Below the pieces are notes generated by a model. That model saw only the letters and a list, made by a program, of their open reading frames with translations, was not told the origin of the DNA and searched no databases. Of a stretch of DNA of 33,840 bases, positions 7,237 through 15,631 are shown piece after piece (positions within the stretch are counted from its first letter, which is position 1; the number at the start of each line of letters is the position of its first letter). The position numbers were made by a program, and so were the translations under genes. Source of the stretch: Pseudomonadota bacterium (GTDB lineage Bacteria; Pseudomonadota; Alphaproteobacteria; Reyranellales; Reyranellaceae); contig JAFEFG010000054.1 in the NCBI GenBank assembly GCA_018240685.1, positions 1 through 33,840 on the forward strand, in the 5' to 3' direction.

Positions 7237-9039
7237 ATGACCGACCTGTCGTTGATCCGTAACTTCTCGATCATCGCCCATATCGACCACGGCAAGAGCA
7301 CGCTGGCCGACCGGCTGCTGCTGGCCTGCGGGGCGGTGACGGAGCGCGAGTTCCACGACCAGATGCTCGATTCGATGGACATCGAGCGGGAGCGCGGCAT
7401 CACCATCAAGGCGCAGACCGTGCGCCTCAACTACAAGGCCAAGGACGGCAAGACCTACGTCCTAAACCTGATGGACACGCCCGGCCATGTCGACTTCGCC
7501 TACGAGGTCAGCCGCTCGCTCGCCGCCTGCGAGGGCTCGCTGCTGGTGGTCGACGCTTCCCAGGGCGTCGAGGCGCAGACGCTCGCCAACGCCTATCACG
7601 CGATCGACGCCAATCACGAGATCATCCCGGTCCTGAACAAGATCGACCTGCCGGCCGCCGATCCCGAGCGCGTCAGCCGCGAGATCGAGGACGTGGTCGG
7701 CATCGACACGTCCGACGCCATCAAGGTCTCGGCCAAGACCGGCCTCGGCATCGACGATCTGCTGGAAGCCATGGTCAAGCGCCTGCCGCCGCCCAAGGGC
7801 GACCGCGACGCCCCGCTCAAGGCGCTGCTCGTCGACAGCTGGTACGACCCGTATCTCGGCGTCGTGACGCTGGTGCGCGTGCAGGACGGCGTCCTGCGCA
7901 AGGGCATGAAGATCCGCATGATGGCGGCGGCCGCGGCCTACGACCTCGACAAGGTCGGCGTCTTCTCGCCCAAGCCCACCGACGTGGCCGAGCTCGGCCC
8001 GGGCGAGATCGGCTTCATCATCGCCGGCATCAAGACCATCGCCGACTGCAAGGTCGGCGACACCATCACCGACGACCGCAAGCCCGCGGCCGAGATGCTG
8101 GCCGGCTTCAAGCCCTCGGTGCCGGTGGTGTTCTGCGGCCTCTTCCCCGCCGACGCCGCCGAGTTCGAGACGCTGCGCGAATCGCTCGCCAAGCTGCGCC
8201 TCAACGACGCCTCGTTCCATTTCGAGGCCGAGACCAGCGCCGCGCTGGGCTTCGGCTTCCGCTGCGGCTTCCTCGGCCTCCTGCATCTCGAGATCATCCA
8301 GGAGCGGCTGGAGCGCGAGTTCAACCTCGACCTCGTCACTACCGCCCCGTCGGTCGTCTACAAGGTCAAGATGACGGACGGCACACAGATCGAACTACAC
8401 AATCCGGCCGACTATCCCGACCCGATGAAGATCGAGTCGATGCAGGAGCCGTGGATCAAGGCCACCATCATCACGCCCGACGAGCATCTCGGCTCGGTGC
8501 TGACGCTGTGCCAGGAGCGGCGTGGCCAGCAGATCGAGCTGACCTATGCCGGGACGCGCGCCATGGCCGTCTACCGCCTGCCGCTCAATGAGGTCGTGTT
8601 CGATTTCTACGACCGCCTGAAGTCGATGACGCGCGGCTATGCGAGCTTCGACTACGAGATGGACGGCTACGAGGAGAGCGAGCTGGTGAAGCTCGCCATC
8701 CTGGTGAACTCCGAGCCGGTCGATGCGCTCAGCATGATCGTGCACAAGAACGCTGCCGAGAGCCGCGGCCGCCAGCTCTGCGAGCGGCTGAAGGACCTGA
8801 TCCCGCGCCAGCTCTTCAAGATCGCCATCCAGGCCGCGATCGGCGGCCGCGTGATCGCCCGCGAGACCATCAGCCCGATGCGCAAGGACGTGCTGGCCAA
8901 GTGCTACGGCGGCGACATCAGCCGCAAGAAGAAGCTTCTCGAGAAGCAGAAGAAGGGCAAGAAGCGCATGCGGCAGATCGGCGAGGTCGAGATCCCGCAA
9001 TCCGCCTTCATCGCCGCGCTCAAGATGGACAGCCGCTAG
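7237..9039 (+). CDS. lepA: Elongation factor 4 (LepA), ribosome-associated GTPase
   Basis: The 600-residue protein has the full translational GTPase signature set: AHIDHGKST (G1, about 14-22), [10 protein letters not shown] (G2), DTPGHVDF (G3), [10 protein letters not shown] (G4) and SAKTG (G5). The LepA-specific domains follow: [22 protein letters not shown] (domain III to V junction, shown in part), RGYASFDYE, and a C-terminal basic domain with [22 protein letters not shown]. LepA binds the ribosome and affects initiation and elongation under stress. Length is typical. The ATG at 7237 precedes [19 protein letters not shown]. The pheT-lepA spacer holds the inverted repeat. lepA is convergent with the small membrane protein gene; a weak dyad (CCTGA/TCAGG, 9043-9061) lies between their ends. 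Confidence 0.97.
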   Translation: MTDLSLIRNFSIIAHIDHGKSTLADRLLLACGAVTEREFHDQMLDSMDIERERGITIKAQTVRLNYKAKDGKTYVLNLMDTPGHVDFAYEVSRSLAACEGSLLVVDASQGVEAQTLANAYHAIDANHEIIPVLNKIDLPAADPERVSREIEDVVGIDTSDAIKVSAKTGLGIDDLLEAMVKRLPPPKGDRDAPLKALLVDSWYDPYLGVVTLVRVQDGVLRKGMKIRMMAAAAAYDLDKVGVFSPKPTDVAELGPGEIGFIIAGIKTIADCKVGDTITDDRKPAAEMLAGFKPSVPVVFCGLFPADAAEFETLRESLAKLRLNDASFHFEAETSAALGFGFRCGFLGLLHLEIIQERLEREFNLDLVTTAPSVVYKVKMTDGTQIELHNPADYPDPMKIESMQEPWIKATIITPDEHLGSVLTLCQERRGQQIELTYAGTRAMAVYRLPLNEVVFDFYDRLKSMTRGYASFDYEMDGYEESELVKLAILVNSEPVDALSMIVHKNAAESRGRQLCERLKDLIPRQLFKIAIQAAIGGRVIARETISPMRKDVLAKCYGGDISRKKKLLEKQKKGKKRMRQIGEVEIPQSAFIAALKMDSR

Positions 9040-9056
9040 CCACCTGAGAGACGCCG

Positions 9057-9413
9057 TCAGGACAGGCTGCGATGCCGGCGTCGGCGTGGGCGGGAACCGG
9101 TTATGACATGCGCCTCCGGCCGCCCGCTGTTGCGCCGGCCGATCCACAGCAGGAACAGGCCTCCGAGGGCGAAAACCGGTACGGCCGGCAATTTCAGGAG
9201 CGGCTGGCCGATATAGCGCCAGAGGCGGCCCGCCAGCAGCCCTTCCAGCCCTTCCTGGGCATGGCGCAGCGAGTCCAGGCTGAGACGCCCCCAAAGCTCG
9301 CCCAGCGTCAGGAGCCGGAACGCGCCCTCCGACCACCACGCCAGACAATCGTTCACGAGCGCCGCGATGGCAGCCGCCAGCAGCACCCAGCCCAAGGCCC
9401 GAAAAAGGACCAT
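9057..9413 (-). CDS. Small inner-membrane protein of unknown function
   Basis: The 118-residue product starts at the ATG at 9413, preceded by GGGGGAGAG, a good Shine-Dalgarno; upstream in-frame sequence lacks such a signal. It has two clear hydrophobic segments, near residues 3-22 (LFRALGWVLLAAAIAALVND) and about 77-96 (VPVFALGGLFLLWIGRR). Between them lies an amphipathic region with LGELWGRLSLDSL. The C-terminus is rich in Arg (RPRRRRHRS) and likely cytoplasmic. This resembles small conserved alphaproteobacterial membrane proteins of unknown role; I do not recognise a named family. The gene lies between lepA and tRNA-Ser, transcribed against both. Confidence 0.7.
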   Translation of the reverse strand: MVLFRALGWVLLAAAIAALVNDCLAWWSEGAFRLLTLGELWGRLSLDSLRHAQEGLEGLLAGRLWRYIGQPLLKLPAVPVFALGGLFLLWIGRRNSGRPEAHVITGSRPRRRRHRSLS

Positions 9414-9535
9414 CTCTCCCCCAAAATCCCAGGGCAACCTAGCCAACCGGCGCACCGGAGGGAAGATGCCGTTGCCCCAGCCGCCCACCACGCTATAAGA
9501 GCGGCCGACCATATCAGCCGGTAACTCGCTGACGG

Positions 9536-9625
9536 GGACAGGTGGCCGAGTGGTTTAAGGCACACGCTTGGAAAGCGTGCGTGGTGTAACAGCCACCGCG
9601 GGTTCGAATCCCGCCCTGTCCGCCA
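9536..9625 (+). tRNA. tRNA-Ser (anticodon GGA), CCA encoded
   Basis: The acceptor stem is GGACAGG (9536-9542) with CCTGTCC (9615-9621), discriminator G, and an encoded CCA at 9623-9625. The D-arm region is TGGCCGAGTGGTTTAAGGCA. The anticodon stem is CACGC/GCGTG around the loop TTGGAAA, giving anticodon GGA for UCC/UCU codons. The long variable arm CGTGGTGTAACAGCCACC-type segment is typical of class II tRNA-Ser. The T-arm GCGGGTTCGAATCCCGC is canonical. Total 90 nt. Confidence 0.97.
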
Positions 9626-9651
9626 GCCTGCGCGACGGCATCCGCCACGGC

Positions 9652-10323
9652 CTACGTTCCTTGGCGGTCACGACCGGTTCGCCGAGGCCTCCCCGCTCCG
9701 AGCCGGTGCGTCTGAAGAAACGCCGTCAGAAGCACGACCAGCTGTCCTTCCAGGCACGTTTCGAATCCGGCCGGAGCATGCCCTTCGAGCAAGGTCCGGA
9801 CCGGCCCCATCAGGGCACTGAATACGATCGTGCTCGTCATGGCCGGATCATCGAAACGGGCATCAGGCGCACTTGCCAGAAGAGCCGCGATCGCCGCCAC
9901 AATGCGCGTGTGCATGCGGGAAACGAGCTCGGCGCCGCCCCGCTCTTCCGCGACCGCGTAGAGCGCCTTCGATTCCCCGGGATCGCGCAACTTGGCAGCA
10001 AGAAGGGCGACGACGAGGGCCGGGGCCATCTGAGAGACCGGCTTGCCTCGATGTTCGCTGCAGGCGCGCTCGACGGCGCCGGCAATGCCCTCCAGATGCC
10101 TCCTCAAAACGGCGGCAAGCAGCGCGTCGCGGTTCGGATAGTACTGATAGAGACTGCCAACCGACATGCCGGCGCGCTCGGCGATACGGGTCGTGGTGCA
10201 GCGGCTCAGGCCCTCCCGGGTCAGAACCTGAACGGCCGCAATGTGTAGTGCTTCGACGGTCGCTGCGGACCGAGCCTGAACCGGCGACTTTCTGGGTTTT
10301 AGGGTCGCTCCGACGGCGCTCAT
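9652..10323 (-). CDS. TetR/AcrR-family transcriptional regulator
   Basis: The 223-residue product has a TetR-type N-terminal DNA-binding domain (about 18-65): the helix-turn-helix TTTRIAERAGMSVGSLYQYY followed by PNRDALLAAVLRRHL is the standard signature. The C-terminal ligand/dimer domain is divergent, as usual, and ends in an Arg-rich tail. The gene starts 70 bp from the divergent aldo-keto reductase. The shared spacer holds a perfect 14-bp palindrome, so autorepression and repression of the reductase is the natural reading. The ligand is unknown. The 3' end lies 26 bp beyond tRNA-Ser on the other strand. Confidence 0.9.
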   Translation of the reverse strand: MSAVGATLKPRKSPVQARSAATVEALHIAAVQVLTREGLSRCTTTRIAERAGMSVGSLYQYYPNRDALLAAVLRRHLEGIAGAVERACSEHRGKPVSQMAPALVVALLAAKLRDPGESKALYAVAEERGGAELVSRMHTRIVAAIAALLASAPDARFDDPAMTSTIVFSALMGPVRTLLEGHAPAGFETCLEGQLVVLLTAFLQTHRLGAGRPRRTGRDRQGT

Positions 10324-10342
10324 GGAATGCGAATTCAGAAAC

Positions 10343-10356
10343 TGAAGGATCCTTCA
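10343..10356. promoter_or_regulatory. Palindromic candidate operator between tetR-like gene and aldo-keto reductase
   Basis: TGAAGGATCCTTCA is a perfect 14-bp palindrome in the 70-bp divergent spacer. A second outer dyad, GCGAAT (10329-10334) and ATTCGC (10360-10365), brackets it with a slightly different centre. Position and symmetry fit a TetR dimer site controlling both genes. Confidence 0.5.
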
Positions 10357-10393
10357 TATATTCGCAAGAGAGATACGGAACAAGGATCAAGCG

Positions 10394-11263
10394 ATGACCG
10401 GCACATTTACCCTCGGCAACCGCCCCGTGAAGCGGCTCGGCTACGGCGCCATGCAGCTCGCGGGCCCCGGTGTGTTCGGGCCGCCCAAGGATCGCAACGC
10501 GGCGCTGGCCGTGCTGCGCGAGGCTATCGCTTGCGGCGTGAACCATATCGATACCAGCGACTTCTACGGCCCGCACATCACCAACGGGCTGATCCGCGAG
10601 GCGCTGCATCCCTATCCGGACGATCTCGTCATCGTCACCAAGGTCGGCGCCCGGCGCGGCGCGGACGGATCATGGAACCCGGCTTTTTCGCCAGCGGAAC
10701 TTGTCCAAGCGGTACAGGACAACCTTCGCAATCTCGGTGTGGATGCGCTCGACGTGGTCAATCTCCGTGCCATGTTCAGCGATCACGGCCCCGCCGAAGG
10801 CTCCATCGAAGGGCCGCTTGCCGTTCTGGCGGAACTTCGCCATCGAGGCTTGATCCGCCACATCGGCCTCAGCAACGTCACACCCGCGCAGATCGCCGAA
10901 GGACGCGGCATCTGCGAGATCGTCTGCGTGCAGAACCACTACAATGTGGTGCACCGTACGGACGACACCTTGATCGACGATCTTGCCCGCGACGGCATCG
11001 CCTATGTGCCGTATTTCCCGCTTGGCGGGTTCACCCCCCTGCAATCCTCGATCCTGTCCGATGTCGCGCAGGGTCTTGCCGCCACGCCCATGCAGATTGC
11101 GCTCGCATGGCTGCTCCGCCGGGCGCCCAATATCCTGCTGATCCCCGGCACCTCGTCCATCGCGCATCTGCAGGAGAATCTCTCAGCGGCCGAACTAGAG
11201 TTGCCGGATGAAGCAATGGCTGCGCTCGATGGCGTCGCGGCAAGCATCGGCTCGTCACACTGA
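10394..11263 (+). CDS. Aldo-keto reductase, PdxI/YdbC-like (pyridoxal reductase family)
   Basis: The 289-residue protein matches, by recollection, E. coli YdbC/PdxI closely over its whole length, for example RLGYGAMQLAGPGVFGPP, NHIDTSDFYGPH, LDVVNLR and GTSSIAHLQENL. PdxI reduces pyridoxal to pyridoxine with NADPH as part of vitamin B6 salvage. The AKR barrel catalytic residues visible are Asp53, Tyr58 and Lys83. The usual AKR His in the fourth position is replaced by Asn in DVVNLR, as I recall for YdbC too. The exact substrate could be another aldehyde. The gene is divergent from a TetR regulator that probably controls it. ATG at 10394 follows AAGGATCAAGCG. Confidence 0.85.
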   Translation: MTGTFTLGNRPVKRLGYGAMQLAGPGVFGPPKDRNAALAVLREAIACGVNHIDTSDFYGPHITNGLIREALHPYPDDLVIVTKVGARRGADGSWNPAFSPAELVQAVQDNLRNLGVDALDVVNLRAMFSDHGPAEGSIEGPLAVLAELRHRGLIRHIGLSNVTPAQIAEGRGICEIVCVQNHYNVVHRTDDTLIDDLARDGIAYVPYFPLGGFTPLQSSILSDVAQGLAATPMQIALAWLLRRAPNILLIPGTSSIAHLQENLSAAELELPDEAMAALDGVAASIGSSH

Positions 11264-11558
11264 CGAAGCCGTGGTGGCGGCAGCAACGGCCGGCATTACC
11301 GATGAGATCTTCGCTGGCGGCACGGCCGACGGCGTTGTGCCCATCGCACGCTGTGCCTGTCACACGCTGTGAAAGTCCACAGTCGGCCAAACACCGCAGC
11401 GCATTCTCCGGGCGCCGCCATGAAGACAATCCGCTTTGCGCGCTCGTGCTTGCCGTACACGACCCGACTGCCACCCGACGGGCAAAATCCATTGCACGCC
11501 GAACGGACATGATGCAGTCTCGCAACCAAGATATGGTGACTGCCCGGATACTTTCGAT
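11264..11558. other. 295-bp gap without a convincing gene
   Basis: Short ORFs run through this gap on both strands, but none has a good ribosome-binding site or a recognisable protein. The segment probably holds the 3' end of the reductase transcript and the promoter of the lipoprotein gene. I see no strong -35/-10 pair. Confidence 0.5.
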
Positions 11559-12686
11559 ATGGCCGGTCTAGGACGGGCGGTTGAACAGGCGATTGGCTGC
11601 GGACGAAGCTGTGCAGCGGTCGCAGCATTGGCTCTTCTTGCCGCCGGATGTTCATCGATCGGACCGAGCACGGTGCCGCGGGATCGCATCGACTATCTGA
11701 CCGCGCTGTCGACATCCTGGAAGCAGCAAACCTTGAACAACGTCGTGCATATCCGCTACGGCGACGCGCCGGCGTTCCTCGACGTCTCCTCGATCGTCAG
11801 CTCCTACGATATGCAAGGCCAGGTCAGCGCCGGCATGACCAGCAACGTGCTGTCGACGAATGCCGCCAACCAGCTGCCGTGGAACGTGACGACCGTGGGC
11901 GCCAACGTGGTCTATGCCGACCGGCCGACCATCTCCTACGCCCCCCTTTCGGGCGAAAAGCTGACGCGGCGCCTGATCAAGCCGATCCCGCCGCTCGGCA
12001 TCTTCGAACTCCTCCAGGCCGGCAATGCGGCCGATGCCGTGCTGCAGGTCGCCGTGCGCTCGCTCAACGGCATCCGCAACCAAGGCGTCTCGGGCGGCAT
12101 TCTGCAGCCCGCCGACCCCGAATTCTATCCTCTGCTCGACGCCTTCCGTCGGCTGCAGATCGCCGGCCTGCTGAGCGTCCGGACCGAGCGACGCAACAAC
12201 GATGAAGTCGGCGTATTCATCATCGACGAGGGAAAGACCGAGCAGACGCGGGCCGACGTCAAGTACATCCGCGATACCCTCCGCCTCAAGCCCGGCAAGG
12301 ACGGCGACCTCACGATCGTCTTCGGGGCGCATCAGCGTAACGGCAACGAGCTCGCCGTGCTGTCGCGCTCGATGGGCGACATCCTGATCGACCTCTCGAT
12401 GGGCATCGATGTGCCGGAGGCCGATGTCGCGGCCGGGCGCACTGTTCCGACGGTGCGTCCGATTACCGCCAAGAATCCGCGGGAGCGACCGCTGGTCCAC
12501 ATTCATTCCGGCCCGGCGGCACCGGCCCACGCCTATGCTGCGGTGAACTACGACGGTACGGCCTTCTGGATCGACGACGACGACTACGCGTCCAAGCGTA
12601 CCTTCACCCTGCTGATGATCTTCACGTCGCTGGCTGAAACCGGTGTGGTAGCGCAGAACCCGACACTGACGATTCCGGTTCGCTGA
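11559..12686 (+). CDS. Putative lipoprotein of unknown function
   Basis: Starting at ATG 11559 the product has 375 residues and begins with a hydrophobic segment ending in a lipobox: SCAAVAALALLAAGCSS, Cys near residue 31. It should be lipidated and sit in the inner or outer membrane facing the periplasm. The mature part contains YADRPTISYAPLSGE, IPPLGIFELLQAGNAAD, SLNGIRNQG and LSRSMGDILIDLSMGIDVP. I remember similar patterns in conserved lipoproteins of soil proteobacteria, with no assigned function. The n-region before the hydrophobic core is long, so the true start could be a little downstream. Upstream in-frame sequence to 11436 looks non-coding. The last 65 bp overlap the convergent ABC transporter gene. 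Confidence 0.72.
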   Translation: MAGLGRAVEQAIGCGRSCAAVAALALLAAGCSSIGPSTVPRDRIDYLTALSTSWKQQTLNNVVHIRYGDAPAFLDVSSIVSSYDMQGQVSAGMTSNVLSTNAANQLPWNVTTVGANVVYADRPTISYAPLSGEKLTRRLIKPIPPLGIFELLQAGNAADAVLQVAVRSLNGIRNQGVSGGILQPADPEFYPLLDAFRRLQIAGLLSVRTERRNNDEVGVFIIDEGKTEQTRADVKYIRDTLRLKPGKDGDLTIVFGAHQRNGNELAVLSRSMGDILIDLSMGIDVPEADVAAGRTVPTVRPITAKNPRERPLVHIHSGPAAPAHAYAAVNYDGTAFWIDDDDYASKRTFTLLMIFTSLAETGVVAQNPTLTIPVR

Positions 12687-14436
12687 CGGCGCCTGCCCGC
12701 TGGGCGGCGACGAAACGGCTGAAAGCACCGCCGCGGGCGACCAGTTCCGCAAATCCGCCCTGCTCGACAATCCGGCCGTGGTCCAGCACGACAATCCGGT
12801 CGGCGTCACGAATGGTCGACAGACGATGGGCGATCACAAAGGTCGTGCGGCCGTGCATCAGCGTCCTGAGCGCCTTCTGGACGCGTGCCTCGGTCATCGA
12901 ATCGAGGGCGCTGGTCGCCTCGTCGAGGATCAGGATCGGCGGATCCTTGAGAAGGGCGCGGGCGATCGACAGCCGTTGGCGCTCGCCGCCCGACAGCGTA
13001 GCGCCGCGCTCACCCACCAGCGTTTCGTAGCCTCTGGCCTGATCCACGATGAAGTCGTGCGCCTCGGCGAGGCGAGCGGCCCGCTCGAGCTCGGCGTCGC
13101 TGGCGTCCGGCTTGCCGATGCGCAGGTTATCGGCAATCGACCGACGGAGCAGCGTGCTGTCCTGGAACACCACGCCGATATTGTGACGCAACGATGCCAG
13201 CTTGATCTCGCGATAGTCGACGCCGTCAATGCGGATCGTGCCGGATTGCGGTTCCCACATGCGATGCAGAAGCGACAGCGTCGTGCTCTTGCCAGCGCCC
13301 GTCGCCCCCACCAGGGCCACCATGCTGCCGGCCTCGACCGTCAGCGAGAAATGCGACAAGGCAGGCCGCCTACCGTCATAGGAGAAGCTCACATCGTCAA
13401 ACTCGACCCGGCCCTTCGCCCGGCCGAGCTCGCGCGCACCCGGCCGATCGCGAACCGTCGATGCCGTGTCGAGGACGCGGAAGAAGTCGGCAAGCGATGC
13501 CGTGTGGAAGAATATGCCGCCGATGAAGCCCGCGGCATGCTCCATGCGCGCGATCACGATGTTGGCGAAACCCATGAAGCAGGCGATCTCGCCGACCGTT
13601 GCCGCGCCGTGGGTATAGAGCCAGGTCCCGAGCACGAAAATCAGGATCAGGGTGATGGTCGAGACCAGCCGCGTCGCGACCGACAGGAGCGCCCACCAGC
13701 TCAGCACCGGGAACTGGGCGTCGAGCATCTGGCGCATGATGCGTTGCAGCTCGCCCGTCTCGCCCTTGAGGCGACCAAAGCTCTGGACCAGGTGGACGTT
13801 GCCAAGCGCGTCACCCGCCCGGCTGGCGATGCGCGTGCGGTAATCCTCGATCCGGCGCTGCAGCTGGTCGGTATGGCGCATGACCCAAACGTTGGCGCCG
13901 GTGAAGAACAGCATCAGGATCAACAGCAGCAGACCGAGCGGCCAGTTGATCAGCAGGCTGAGCGGCAGCATGACAAACAACGCAACGAAGGTCGCAAGCG
14001 CCTGCCGGAAGAAGGACGCCCAGATGGCGAACAGACGATCGACGCCGACCAGCATGATCTTGAGCAGGCGCGAGGAATGCTGGGCATGATGGAACGCCAC
14101 GGGCAGCATCAGCACATGATCGAGGAAGCCCGCCATGGCGGCGAGCCGACCGCGATGGGCCATCCGGTTCGCGTACAGCGAGACCACGACGCTGGCGATC
14201 AGGCCGCCGACGCCGACGACCGCCCACAACGCCAGGAGCTTGCTCGCCTCGGGCCACAGGGCAGCGCCCGGCCTGCCGTCTGCGCCGACCAGAAGGTTGA
14301 TCAGGTCGCCGAACAGCACGGGCTCGCAGAACTGCAGCGCGGCGATTGCGACATTGGACAAGGCAAGGACGATCGCCAGCGTGCGCTCGGGCCGCAGGAG
14401 GCCAAGGACACGGGCGAGGAGGCTGACGAAGCCCAT
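12622..14436 (-). CDS. ABC exporter, fused permease-ATPase, NdvA/ChvA-like
   Basis: The 604-residue half transporter starts MGFVSLLARVLGLLRPE at ATG 14436, five bases after the preceding glycosyltransferase stop. About residues 1-310 form a six-helix type I exporter domain with features of the cyclic beta-glucan exporters NdvA/ChvA (EPVLFGDLI, LMLPVAFHHAQHSSRLL, FPVLSWWALLSVATR, CFMGFANIVIARM). The ATPase domain has Walker A GATGAGKST (377-385), Q-loop VVFQD, signature LSGGERQR, Walker B ILILDEATSALD and the H-loop AHRLS. It likely exports a glycan or glycolipid made by the upstream genes; no cyclic glucan synthase (NdvB) is present here, so the substrate is probably different. It is the last gene of the operon; its 3' end overlaps the convergent lipoprotein gene by 65 bp. 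Confidence 0.88.
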   Translation of the reverse strand: MGFVSLLARVLGLLRPERTLAIVLALSNVAIAALQFCEPVLFGDLINLLVGADGRPGAALWPEASKLLALWAVVGVGGLIASVVVSLYANRMAHRGRLAAMAGFLDHVLMLPVAFHHAQHSSRLLKIMLVGVDRLFAIWASFFRQALATFVALFVMLPLSLLINWPLGLLLLILMLFFTGANVWVMRHTDQLQRRIEDYRTRIASRAGDALGNVHLVQSFGRLKGETGELQRIMRQMLDAQFPVLSWWALLSVATRLVSTITLILIFVLGTWLYTHGAATVGEIACFMGFANIVIARMEHAAGFIGGIFFHTASLADFFRVLDTASTVRDRPGARELGRAKGRVEFDDVSFSYDGRRPALSHFSLTVEAGSMVALVGATGAGKSTTLSLLHRMWEPQSGTIRIDGVDYREIKLASLRHNIGVVFQDSTLLRRSIADNLRIGKPDASDAELERAARLAEAHDFIVDQARGYETLVGERGATLSGGERQRLSIARALLKDPPILILDEATSALDSMTEARVQKALRTLMHGRTTFVIAHRLSTIRDADRIVVLDHGRIVEQGGFAELVARGGAFSRFVAAQRAGAVSEPESSVSGSALPHRFQPAT

Positions 14437-14440
14437 GGCC

Positions 14441-15631
14441 CTAGGGACGAGCGGGAAGCGGCTCGGGCACCCAGCTGCGCAGGCCGGCGATACGCCGACC
14501 CAGCGCGAGCGCCGTGACCGCGCGCACCGGATTGCGCCGACGCAGGCGTCGCCAAGCATAGCGCGCGAGCTGGGAGCCGAAAATCCGCCGCGCATCGGCA
14601 TTGCGCGACTCGTCGATCAGGCGCTCGAACCGGCGGGCAACAGACGGATTGTCGAGCAGACCCTCGATCGCCACATCGTATTCGATGTACTTGCTGAGCG
14701 CCCGCCGGCACAGCCCCTGCTCCACCGGCCCGAGAGGCGCTCCCGGCAGGGTATCGACCAGGGCCTCACGGAAGTCGACCAGCGCTTCCTCCCAGAGGCC
14801 GCAGCGCGCCATGATGCAAGCACGCTGAAGCAGGGCGCGGCGCCGCAGCAGCACGTCGAGCGGATCGCCCGTGAGGCCCCGCGGCAGGTATTCCGCGAGC
14901 CCGACGCCCGGGCACAGGTTGCGCAGGATCTCGCGGTTGCCGGTAACCCAGCGGCGACGCCGATCCTTCGAGGAAAACAGAGTCGAAGGCCGGCCGCGCG
15001 GGCCGTCGTGATGACGGAAAAGGAAGCTCTCGGCGTCCAAATGCTTGCCGGGAAAGCGCCGCGCCAGGCGCAGGTTCATCTCGTAGTCCTGGCCGCGGTC
15101 GAGATCGACATCGAACGGACCGACCTCGCGGTAGCAGCGCGTACGCACGAGCATCGCCTGCTGCTGCATGAAATTGCTCTCGAGCATGCGCGGAAAGATC
15201 TCGCCCTCGGGCACGTCGGGCATCTCCATGCGACCGCGGTACTCGACGCGGCCATCCGGCTCGCTGCGGATGATCCGGCAGGTCGAGTAGACAAAGCCTG
15301 CGCCGGGATGAGCATCGAGCACCGACAAGTGACGTTCGAGATTCGTCGGCAGGGCGATGTCATCGTCGTCGAAGATCCACAGATGCTCGCCGCGCACGCG
15401 CGCCATGGCCCGATTGAGCGCGTGCGACTTGCCACCGTTCTCCTGCTCCATCACCTCGATGCGCTCGCCGTAACCACGCAGGACCTCCGTCGTCCCGTCG
15501 GTCGACCCGTCGTTCACCACGATGACCTGCCCGGGCGGCACGGTCTGCCCGAGGATGCTGTCCAGCGCCTCGCGCAGGAAATTCGCCCGATTGCAGGTCG
15601 CGACCAGGGCCGTGACGTTGGCGGCGTTCAC
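14441..15631 (-). CDS. GT2-family glycosyltransferase (second of a tandem pair)
   Basis: The chosen start is GTG 15631, whose GTGA overlaps the stop of the preceding gene, with GAAGGA upstream; this gives 396 residues. The GT-A fold domain (about 4-230) has TALVATCNRANFLREALDS, VIVVNDGSTDGT, ENGGKSHALNRA and the metal-binding IFDDDD (DXD). The acceptor-side motif GPFDVDLDRGQDYEMNLRLARR follows. The C-terminal part (about 250-396) is helical and Arg-rich (YAWRRLRRRNP), possibly for membrane contact. It should transfer a nucleotide-activated sugar to a growing glycan at the inner face of the membrane. It is clearly paralogous to the gene just upstream, so the two may add successive residues. 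Confidence 0.9.
   Translation of the reverse strand: MNAANVTALVATCNRANFLREALDSILGQTVPPGQVIVVNDGSTDGTTEVLRGYGERIEVMEQENGGKSHALNRAMARVRGEHLWIFDDDDIALPTNLERHLSVLDAHPGAGFVYSTCRIIRSEPDGRVEYRGRMEMPDVPEGEIFPRMLESNFMQQQAMLVRTRCYREVGPFDVDLDRGQDYEMNLRLARRFPGKHLDAESFLFRHHDGPRGRPSTLFSSKDRRRRWVTGNREILRNLCPGVGLAEYLPRGLTGDPLDVLLRRRALLQRACIMARCGLWEEALVDFREALVDTLPGAPLGPVEQGLCRRALSKYIEYDVAIEGLLDNPSVARRFERLIDESRNADARRIFGSQLARYAWRRLRRRNPVRAVTALALGRRIAGLRSWVPEPLPARP

Noticed and set aside
9536..9652. tRNA-Ser as an attachment site for an integrated element
   Set aside because: No integrase, no second copy of the tRNA 3' end and no phage or plasmid genes are visible downstream.
11208..11372. A 54-residue frame starting MKQWLRSMASRQ across the end of the aldo-keto reductase
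   Set aside because: Its second half looks vaguely protein-like, but there is no ribosome-binding site, it overlaps the reductase gene, and no family is recognised.
12778..14517. A 579-residue open frame on the plus strand opposite the ABC exporter
   Set aside because: Antisense shadow of a clear ABC transporter with full Walker and signature motifs on the other strand.
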